Shown here: piece by piece, positions 1 through 5,608 of the stretch
Numbering within the stretch: the stretch's first letter is position 1
Layout: the number at the start of each line of letters is the position of its first letter
DNA from: Vulcanimicrobiota bacterium
Lineage (GTDB): Bacteria; Eremiobacterota; Eremiobacteria; Baltobacterales; Baltobacteraceae
NCBI GenBank assembly: GCA_028287545.1
Contig: JAQBPL010000296.1
Span: 1-6,322, forward strand
Reading direction: 5' to 3'
DNA: 6,322 bases
Notes under the pieces: generated by a model
Database searches by the model: none
The model's input: the letters and a program-made list of their open reading frames with translations, nothing else
What the model was told of the DNA's origin: nothing
Position numbers and translations under genes: made by a program

Positions 1-13
1 GCCGAACCTCCGC

Positions 14-571
14 GTGATGCAGACCGCCGTCGCCCGTCGGCGCGTGCTGATGTCGTCCGACGAGGTAGAGCGGGCGATCGCGCGCATGGCCCACCAGATC
101 GTCGAGCCCGAGGACGTCCAGGAAGGAATCCTCTTGATCGGCATTCGCCGCGGCGGTGAATCGCTCGCCCGGCGTTTGGCCTCGAAGATCGCGGAGATCC
201 GCGGCTCGGTCCCCGAGCTCGGGTTCCTCAACGTCAACCTGTACCGCGACGACGACGTGGCGCGCGAACTCCCGGAGTCGGAGATTCGCAGCGCGATCAC
301 CGGCCTCACGGTGATCCTCGTCGACGACGTGCTGTACACCGGGCGTACCATCCGCGCGGCGCTCGACGCGGTGACCGACCTCGGCCGTCCGAAGGCGATT
401 CGCCTTGCCGTTCTGATCGACCGTGGGCTGCGTGAACTGCCGATCCAAGGCGATTACGTCGGCAAGGTGATCCCGACCAGCCGCCGCGAGCACATCGACG
501 TGGTGCTGGCCGCTCAACGCTCCGACGCCGACGCGGTGACGGTGTTCGACGAGGACCGTGGCACCCCGTAG
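14..571 (+). CDS. pyrR: Bifunctional pyr operon regulator / uracil phosphoribosyltransferase PyrR
   Basis: PyrR-family protein of 184-185 residues, the usual length. The PRPP-binding loop VILVDDVLYTGRT is at about residues 99-111. It is followed by the family blocks DLGRPKAIRLAVLIDRGLRELPI and GKVIPTSRRE, which closely match Bacillus and Thermus PyrR. The helix IARMAHQIVE near residue 21 corresponds to the region that contacts pyr mRNA in Bacillus PyrR. Known family members bind pyr leader RNA in response to UMP/PRPP and attenuate transcription, and many also convert uracil and PRPP to UMP. The start is uncertain. Tandem GTG (14) and ATG (17) codons give the expected N-terminus, but no ribosome binding site is visible in the 13 bases before them and the frame stays open to the left edge. 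The segment between LYRDD and the PRPP loop is about six residues shorter than in B. subtilis. The gene is first in the visible cluster and overlaps pyrB by 14 bases. Whether it acts as an RNA-binding regulator here cannot be seen, because the leader is off-window. Confidence 0.95.
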   Translation: MMQTAVARRRVLMSSDEVERAIARMAHQIVEPEDVQEGILLIGIRRGGESLARRLASKIAEIRGSVPELGFLNVNLYRDDDVARELPESEIRSAITGLTVILVDDVLYTGRTIRAALDAVTDLGRPKAIRLAVLIDRGLRELPIQGDYVGKVIPTSRREHIDVVLAAQRSDADAVTVFDEDRGTP

Positions 572-1472
572 CCTGCTCGACGTCGACGACCTCACTCCGG
601 AAGAGCTCTCTCGAGTCCTCGACCGCGCCGTCGGTTTTCGCGAAGCGCTGCCCTCGCGGGACCTGCTCGCCGGCGTTCCGGTGCTGAACCTGTTCTTCGA
701 AGCGTCGACGCGCACGGCCACGTCCTTCACCCTGGCGGAGCAGCGGGTCGGCGCCGACATTATCTCGTTCGCGCCGGGCGCGTCGAGCCTGGGCAAGGGC
801 GAGACGATCGCCGACACGGCGCTGACCCTGCGCGGCATCGGCGTGCGCGCGATCGTCGTGCGCCATCCCGAGTCGGGCTTCGCACGGCGGCTCGCCGATG
901 CGTTCGACGGGAACGTGGTCAACGCGGGCGACGGCACGCACGCGCATCCCACCCAAGCGCTGCTCGATCTGATGACGCTGCGCCAGGAGTTCGGCCGCTT
1001 CGAGGGACTGCGGGTCGCCATCGTCGGCGACATCCTGCACTCGCGGGTCGCGCGCTCGAACATCGTCGGGATGCGCATGCTCGGCATCGACGTGACGCTG
1101 GTCGGCCCGGCGACGCTGCTGCCCGACGGGTTCGCGCCGGCGGGCGTCCGCATCGAGCGCGATCTCGACGCGCTGCTGCCGCAGCTCGACGCGGTGATGA
1201 TGCTGCGCATTCAGCGCGAGCGAATCTCGGCGGGCCTGCTGCCGGCGCTCGAGGACTACACCCAGCGCTTTCAGCTCAACCGCGTCCGCTTGGGTCTGCT
1301 GCGCGACGACGCGGTGATTCTGCACCCCGGCCCGTACAACCGCGGCGTCGAGCTGACCGACGACGTGCTGGACGATCCGCGCTCGCGCTACGTCGCCCAA
1401 GTGCACAACGGCGTCTTCGTCCGCATGGCCGTCCTCGATTTCCTCGTCAACGGAGCCCCAGTACCCGTATGA
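558..1472 (+). CDS. pyrB: Aspartate carbamoyltransferase catalytic chain PyrB
   Basis: Cytosolic enzyme that joins carbamoyl phosphate and L-aspartate to give N-carbamoyl-aspartate, the first committed step of pyrimidine synthesis. It has 304 residues, normal for the family. The carbamoyl-phosphate motif is FFEASTRT (46-53). The mobile loop SSLGKGET (76-83) carries the Ser and Lys that reach a neighbouring subunit. Arg102, HPTQ (130-133), Arg163 in GDILHSR, RIQRER (217-222, aspartate binding) and HPGPYNRG (256-263) complete the active site. The residue after STRT is Ala54, where many homologues have Arg or Lys. The GTG start at 558 gives the typical N-terminus (RSLLDVDDLTPEE) and lies inside the end of pyrR. 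A GAGGA at 551-555 is very close to it, so translational coupling is likely. No regulatory chain gene (pyrI) is present. The following gene is a type I dihydroorotase, and in some bacteria such as Aquifex these two proteins form a joint complex. Whether they do so here is inference. Confidence 0.96.
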   Translation: MAPRSLLDVDDLTPEELSRVLDRAVGFREALPSRDLLAGVPVLNLFFEASTRTATSFTLAEQRVGADIISFAPGASSLGKGETIADTALTLRGIGVRAIVVRHPESGFARRLADAFDGNVVNAGDGTHAHPTQALLDLMTLRQEFGRFEGLRVAIVGDILHSRVARSNIVGMRMLGIDVTLVGPATLLPDGFAPAGVRIERDLDALLPQLDAVMMLRIQRERISAGLLPALEDYTQRFQLNRVRLGLLRDDAVILHPGPYNRGVELTDDVLDDPRSRYVAQVHNGVFVRMAVLDFLVNGAPVPV

Positions 1473-2764
1473 CCACTCTCGTAAAGGGCGGACGCCTCGT
1501 CGACCCGCTCGCGGGAATTGACGCGAACCGTGACGTGCTGATCGAGAACGGGTTCGTCGTGCAGATCGCCGAGCACATCGAGGACAATGATGCGCGCGTC
1601 GTCGATGCGGCCGGTTGTATCGTCGCGCCGGGATTCATCGACATGCACGTGCACTTGCGCGAGCCCGGTGCGACGCACAAAGAAACGATCGCGATGGGAA
1701 CCGCGGCGGCCGTCGCTGGAGGATTCACCGCGGTCGCGTGCATGCCCAACACCGAGCCCGCGCTCGACGCGCCGGCGATCGTCTCGGAGGTGCTGCGCCG
1801 TGCCGAGATCGCGGGGTTGGCGCGCGTCTATCCGGTCGGCGCGATCACCAAAGGCCGCGCCGGCCACGAGCTCGCGCCGTATCATCTGCTGGCCGACGTC
1901 GGCTGCGTCGCGTTCAGCGACGACGGTTCGACGCCGCGCGACGCGCGTGTCCTGCGCAACGCGGCGCGCTACGCGGCCGACCTCCCGCAATGCTTCATCT
2001 CGCACTGCGAGGACCCCGACCTCAAAGGCCACGCGGTGATGAACGAGGGCCACTCGTCGATGCGGCTCGGCCTCGAGGGTGCGCCTGGGTTGGCGGAAGA
2101 CGTGATCGTGGCGCGCGACCTGCTGATCGCCGCCGATACCGGGAAGGCGTGGCACATCGCGCACGTCTCGACCGCGAACTCGCTGGACTTGATCCGCTGG
2201 GCGCGCTCGCGCGGCGTGCGCGTGACCTGCGAGGTCACGCCGCACCATCTCGTGTTCCTCGACGACCGCTTCGACGACTACCGCGGCGACTCGAAGGTCA
2301 ACCCGCCGCTGCGCGGCGCGCACGATCGCGAGGCGCTGCGCGCGGCGGTCCTCGACGGTACGATCGACGCGTTCGCCTCGGATCACGCACCGCATCCCTT
2401 GGAAGAGAAGGCCCAACTGCTCTCGTGTGCCCCCGTCGGTTTCAGCGGTCTCGAAGTCGCGATCGGCGCCTATACGTTCGCGCTGCCGCAGCTCCCGCTC
2501 GACCGTTTCGTGATGCTCAACTCCGCGAACCCCGCCGGCATCCTCGGCGTGCCGGGCGGGACGCTCGACGTCGGCAGTGCCGGTGACGTCACCGTGTTCG
2601 CCGATCGTCCGTGGAAGGTCGACGCGCGGCTGTTCCGCTCGAAGGGGAAGAACACGCCGTTCGACGGGATGGAGCTGCCGCGCCGCGCGGTGGCGACGGT
2701 CGTGGAAGGCGCGGTCGTCTTCGAACACGGCCGCGTCCTCCCGCGCGAAGAGGTGAGCGCGTGA
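1469..2764 (+). CDS. pyrC: Dihydroorotase, type I (PyrC)
   Basis: Zinc-dependent amidohydrolase that reversibly cyclises N-carbamoyl-aspartate to dihydroorotate, the third step of UMP synthesis. It has 431 residues, the usual length of type I bacterial enzymes. Metal ligands are all visible: HVH at 60-62 in DMHVHLREPG, Asp151/152 in FSDDG, His179 in SHCED, His232 in AHVST, and the catalytic Asp305 in FASDHAPH. Other family blocks are CMPNTEP (91-97), CEVTPHHL (254-261), KVNPPLR (276-282), LNSANPAGILGV and, near the C-terminus, GKNTPFDGMEL. A complete metal site argues for an active enzyme and against the inactive dihydroorotase-like subunit encoded beside pyrB in some proteobacteria. The ATG start overlaps the pyrB stop as ATGA. 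A GGAG lies at 1452-1455, rather far upstream, so reinitiation by ribosomes finishing pyrB is plausible. The substrate comes from PyrB, encoded immediately upstream. Allantoinase and hydantoinase relatives are unlikely given the context and the specific motifs. Confidence 0.96.
   Translation: MTTLVKGGRLVDPLAGIDANRDVLIENGFVVQIAEHIEDNDARVVDAAGCIVAPGFIDMHVHLREPGATHKETIAMGTAAAVAGGFTAVACMPNTEPALDAPAIVSEVLRRAEIAGLARVYPVGAITKGRAGHELAPYHLLADVGCVAFSDDGSTPRDARVLRNAARYAADLPQCFISHCEDPDLKGHAVMNEGHSSMRLGLEGAPGLAEDVIVARDLLIAADTGKAWHIAHVSTANSLDLIRWARSRGVRVTCEVTPHHLVFLDDRFDDYRGDSKVNPPLRGAHDREALRAAVLDGTIDAFASDHAPHPLEEKAQLLSCAPVGFSGLEVAIGAYTFALPQLPLDRFVMLNSANPAGILGVPGGTLDVGSAGDVTVFADRPWKVDARLFRSKGKNTPFDGMELPRRAVATVVEGAVVFEHGRVLPREEVSA
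2748..2756 (+). promoter_or_regulatory. Ribosome binding site of carA
   Basis: The purine-rich string AAGAGGTGA matches the anti-Shine-Dalgarno sequence well and ends four bases before the GTG at 2761. It lies inside the last codons of pyrC. It decides the carA start: the reading frame stays open upstream to an ATG at 2611, but that extra stretch is arginine- and glycine-rich shadow translation of pyrC and carries no family motif. It is the best Shine-Dalgarno match I see in the cluster. Confidence 0.7.
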
Positions 2765-3840
2765 ACCCAGCCACGCTTCTCCTCGCTGACGGAACGCGCT
2801 TCGAAGGCGAAGGGTTGGCGACGACCGGGATCGCGCTCGGCGAAGCCGTGTTCTTCACCGGGATGACGGGCTACGAAGAGGCGCTCACCGATCCGTCGTA
2901 CGCCGGGCAGATCTTGGCCTTCACCTACCCGCTGATCGGCAACTACGGCATCAGCGGGTCGGTCGCGCAGCATCCGCATGCGTGCGTCGCGGGCGCGGCG
3001 ATCAAGCATCTCGAAAAACAACCTTCGCACTACGCGTCCAAACAAGATCTCGGCTCGTGGCTCGACGAGCAGGAGGTGCGAACGATCGTCGGGATCGACA
3101 CGCGCGCGCTGACGATCGCGCTGCGCGAGCACGGTACGATCGCGGCGGCGCTTGCAGTCGGCACGGAAGCGATCGCGAACGTCGAGGCAACCCTTACCCG
3201 CTACGCGCGGGAAGCGACGACGCAGGGGCTCGTGGCGTCGGTCGCCGATGCGTACGGTCACGGCGAGACGGTCGGCGACGGGAGCCGGCACGTCGTGCTC
3301 ATCGACTGCGGCGTCAAGCGCGCGATCATCCGCGACCTCCTCGCGCTCGACACGCGCGTCACGGTCGTGCCGTACGACGCCTCGAGCGAGACGATCCTCG
3401 CGCACAAAGCGGACGGCGTGCTGGTCTCGCCGGGCCCGGGCGATCCGCGCGATCTCGGCGGGACGGTCGAGACGCTGCGCGAGCTCGTCGGCAAGACGCC
3501 GATCTTCGGCGTATGCCTTGGTCACCAGATGCTCGCGCTGGCGATGGGAGCGCAGACGTACAAGTTGCCGTACGGTCATCGCGGTGGGAATCAACCGGTG
3601 AAAGACCTCATTCACGACGAGGTGCTCGTGACGGCGCACAACCACGGCTATGCGGTCGACGGCGCAACCTTGCCCGCCGAGCTCGAGGCGACGATGACCA
3701 ACCTCAACGACGGGACGAACGAAGGGTTCCGCCATCGCACCCTGCCGATCGATGCGGTGCAGTTCCACCCCGAAGCGTCGCCCGGTCCGTTCGACGCGCG
3801 GAACCTCTTCGCGCGATGGCTCGACCGCGTCGAGCGCTAG
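2761..3840 (+). CDS. carA: Carbamoyl-phosphate synthase small (glutaminase) subunit CarA
   Basis: Glutamine amidotransferase subunit that releases ammonia from glutamine and passes it to the large subunit CarB to make carbamoyl phosphate for pyrimidines and arginine. With the GTG start at 2761 it has 359 residues, at the short end of normal. The N-terminal CarA-specific domain (about 1-170) contains TGMTGYEEALTDPSYAGQ, FTYPLIGNYG (54-63) and GIDTRALT (111-118). The class I amidotransferase domain (about 175-359) has VLVSPGPGDP, the nucleophile Cys252 in GVCLGHQ, HNHGYAV, and the His336/Glu338 pair in QFHPEASPGP. The Cys-His-Glu triad is therefore complete. The start overlaps the pyrC stop as GTGA and has a good ribosome binding site. 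The end overlaps the next gene by 25 bases. carB, usually the next gene, is not found downstream in this window, so the large subunit must be encoded elsewhere or upstream of the window. Confidence 0.96.
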   Translation: MNPATLLLADGTRFEGEGLATTGIALGEAVFFTGMTGYEEALTDPSYAGQILAFTYPLIGNYGISGSVAQHPHACVAGAAIKHLEKQPSHYASKQDLGSWLDEQEVRTIVGIDTRALTIALREHGTIAAALAVGTEAIANVEATLTRYAREATTQGLVASVADAYGHGETVGDGSRHVVLIDCGVKRAIIRDLLALDTRVTVVPYDASSETILAHKADGVLVSPGPGDPRDLGGTVETLRELVGKTPIFGVCLGHQMLALAMGAQTYKLPYGHRGGNQPVKDLIHDEVLVTAHNHGYAVDGATLPAELEATMTNLNDGTNEGFRHRTLPIDAVQFHPEASPGPFDARNLFARWLDRVER

Positions 3841-4694
3841 CGCTTGCGCTCGCGGCCGGGCTGAGCGCGCTTTGGCTGCCGGTGCAAGCGCAGGCGCAGG
3901 GTCTGCGCTCCCTGCACGTCGAGTCGCTCTCGATGCGCGCCGACAAGACGCGCGTCGCGGTCGGCGAGACCTTTTATCTGGCGATCCACGTGCGCGTGCG
4001 CGAGCGCGTTGCGGCACTCGACGAACTCGAGGTCCCCGACGTCGGCACCATGCATTTGCTCGGCGACGAGCGCCGTGCCTCGGCCGCGCCGAACGGCACC
4101 GACATCGTCGAGACGCTGACGCTCGAGCCGGTCACGCCGGGAGCGTTCACCTTTCCGGCCGCGTATTTCGACGCGATCGACGCGAACACGAAGAAGCCGT
4201 CCCGGTTCGCCGCGAATCCCGTGCGCGTCGTGGTGACGGCGTCCCTCGTGCAGTCCGTGTCGCCTCGGTTGATCGCCTATCCGCTGCTCGCGATGGCGCT
4301 GATCGCGCTCGGGGCGCTGCTCGCGGCGCTCGCGCTGGTCGCGCTCGTCGTGGTCATGCTGCGCCGTGAACGCAAGCCTGTGGTAAGCGCGCCGCCTCCG
4401 CCGCCGCCCGTCCCCGCGGCGCCGCCGCGCACGCCGCGCGACGAGGTCGCCGACGCGGTGCGCGCGTACCGCAGCGCGCCGGCGGACGGAGCGCTGCGCC
4501 GGCTGCGTGCTGCGCTGTTCAAAGCAGCCGGCGTCCCGGCCGGCGCAACGCTGCGGGACGCGCTCGCCAACACCGGCGACGGCGCGCTTCGGCCGGCCCT
4601 GGGCGCGGCCGAACACGCCGCGTTCGGGCCCGCGCACGCGCGCGACGACGCGTCACGCGAACTGCTCGACGCTACGGAAGCGTGGCTACGGTGA
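3816..4694 (+). CDS. BatD-like membrane-anchored protein with signal peptide
   Basis: Predicted 292-residue exported, membrane-anchored protein. In order: a signal peptide (basic MARPRR, hydrophobic core about 7-23, likely cleavage around QAQAQG at 24-29); an extracytoplasmic beta-rich domain (about 30-142); one long hydrophobic segment (about 152-182) followed by basic RRERK; a proline-rich linker (193-207); and an Ala/Arg-rich, probably helical cytoplasmic domain (208-292). The outer domain reads like the BatD/oxygen-tolerance family: RADKTRVAVGETFYL early, an alternating hydrophobic body, and a TPGAFTFPA segment before the last strands. The C-terminal LRRLRAALFKAAG and EHAAFGP segments also recall BatD C-termini. 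The family call rests on pattern and context, and a DUF4129- or DUF4381-type relative is possible. Only one outer domain is present, so the protein is much shorter than classical BatD proteins. The start at 3816 gives a proper signal peptide but has only a weak GGAA (3800-3803) upstream. It overlaps carA by 25 bases and moxR by 4. A partnership with the next two gene products is inferred. Confidence 0.72.
   Translation: MARPRRALALALAAGLSALWLPVQAQAQGLRSLHVESLSMRADKTRVAVGETFYLAIHVRVRERVAALDELEVPDVGTMHLLGDERRASAAPNGTDIVETLTLEPVTPGAFTFPAAYFDAIDANTKKPSRFAANPVRVVVTASLVQSVSPRLIAYPLLAMALIALGALLAALALVALVVVMLRRERKPVVSAPPPPPPVPAAPPRTPRDEVADAVRAYRSAPADGALRRLRAALFKAAGVPAGATLRDALANTGDGALRPALGAAEHAAFGPAHARDDASRELLDATEAWLR
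4676..4680 (+). promoter_or_regulatory. Possible ribosome binding site of the moxR gene
   Basis: GGAAG lies ten bases before the GTG at 4691 but only one base before the alternative in-frame GTG at 4682. The spacing favours the 4691 start, which also gives the four-base GTGA overlap seen at other junctions of this cluster. The match is short and the call is modest. Confidence 0.4.
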
Positions 4695-5608
4695 GCCGCC
4701 CGAGCGACGTCCTCGACGCGCTGCACGCGACGATCGTCGGTCAGGACGAAGTCGTCGAAGCGCTCGTGCTCGGCCTCATCGCCGGCGGCCACGTCCTGCT
4801 CGAAGGGACGCCCGGCGTCGCGAAGACGCTCGCCTGCCGGGCGCTTGCGGCGTCCGTCGGCGGCGTCTTCCGGCGCGTCCAGTTCACGCCGGATCTGCTC
4901 CCCTCCGACGTCGTCGGCACCCGCATCTTCGATCAGAAAACCGGCGAGTTCGCGACGGTGTTCGGCCCGCTCTTCGCCAACGTCGTGCTCGCCGACGAGA
5001 TCAACCGCGCGCCCGCCAAAGTGCAATCCGCCCTGCTCGAAGGGATGCAGGAGCGCCGCGCGACGATCGGTTTGCAGACGCACGATCTGCCCGCGCCGTT
5101 CGTCGTCCTTGCCACGATGAACCCCTACGATACCGACGGCACCTATCCGCTGCCGCTCGCGCAGCTCGACCGCTTTTTGGCGAAGGTGATCGTGCGGTAC
5201 CCTACGCGCGAGGAGGAGCAGAAGATCGTCGACCGCTTCGGCGGCGACGAACCGGCGCTTCGAGCGGGCGTGGCGACGCTGGAAGACGTGCAGCGCTGGC
5301 GGCGTGAGGCGCACGGCGTGTTCGTCGACGACAAGGTCCGCGACTACGCGATCGACATCGTGCGCGCGTCGCGCAGCGCCGAGCTCGTCGCGCACGGCGC
5401 CAGCCCGCGCGCGGCGCTCGCGCTGGTTGCCCTTGCGCGCGCCCGCGCCTACCTCGAAGACCGCAGTTTCGCGGCGCCCGACGACGTGCGCGACCTTGCG
5501 CCTGCGGTGCTCCGCCATCGGATCTCGTACGACGACCGCATCGCGATCGAAGGCGGTCATCCCGAAGACGTCGTGCGCGAGATCATCGGCTCGGTGCGCG
5601 CGCCGTGA
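4691..5608 (+). CDS. MoxR-family AAA+ ATPase
   Basis: Cytoplasmic AAA+ ATPase of 305 residues, typical for MoxR proteins, which act as chaperone-like factors that mature or activate partner complexes. Walker A is GTPGVAKT (39-46) and Walker B is VVLADE followed by INRAP (98-108). The signature QFTPDLLPSDVVGT lies at 64-77. Sensor 1 is ATMNP (141-145), in a block ending QLDRF (158-162). The C-terminal lid has the sensor 2 block GASPRAALAL (236-245) and ends in the family motif DDVRDLAPAVLRHRI. In most MoxR proteins the sensor 1 region reads ATQNP and PLPEAQLDRF. Here Met replaces Gln and Leu replaces Glu. An alternative GTG at 4682 would add three residues. The flanking BatD-like and DUF58 genes are the usual partners of MoxR. 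The substrate cannot be told from sequence, so no gene symbol is given. Confidence 0.95.
   Translation: MSRPSDVLDALHATIVGQDEVVEALVLGLIAGGHVLLEGTPGVAKTLACRALAASVGGVFRRVQFTPDLLPSDVVGTRIFDQKTGEFATVFGPLFANVVLADEINRAPAKVQSALLEGMQERRATIGLQTHDLPAPFVVLATMNPYDTDGTYPLPLAQLDRFLAKVIVRYPTREEEQKIVDRFGGDEPALRAGVATLEDVQRWRREAHGVFVDDKVRDYAIDIVRASRSAELVAHGASPRAALALVALARARAYLEDRSFAAPDDVRDLAPAVLRHRISYDDRIAIEGGHPEDVVREIIGSVRAP

Noticed and set aside
2611..2760. N-terminal extension of CarA by 50 residues from an ATG at 2611
   Set aside because: The extra residues are Arg/Gly/Pro-rich, overlap the conserved pyrC C-terminus in another frame, and match nothing in CarA. The GTG at 2761 has a good ribosome binding site and the right N-terminus.
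1469..2764. Possibility that the dihydroorotase is an inactive PyrB-associated pseudo-enzyme
   Set aside because: All expected metal ligands and the catalytic aspartate are present.
2982..3815. Upstream extension of the BatD-like protein from a start at 2982
   Set aside because: It is an out-of-frame reading of carA. The signal peptide beginning at 3816 fixes a sensible start.
4384..4440. Proline-rich, nearly pure G+C tract as a possible repeat or terminator
   Set aside because: It reads as an in-frame Pro/Ala linker between the membrane segment and the cytoplasmic domain. There is no T-run and no clear hairpin.
306..4637. Long minus-strand open frames, for example 306-1406, 1388-2728, 2470-4017 and 3837-4637
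   Set aside because: They lie opposite genes with strong family motifs. Their translations are low-complexity Arg/Ala/Asp/Val-rich sequences with no recognisable domain. This is the usual shadow coding of G+C-rich DNA.
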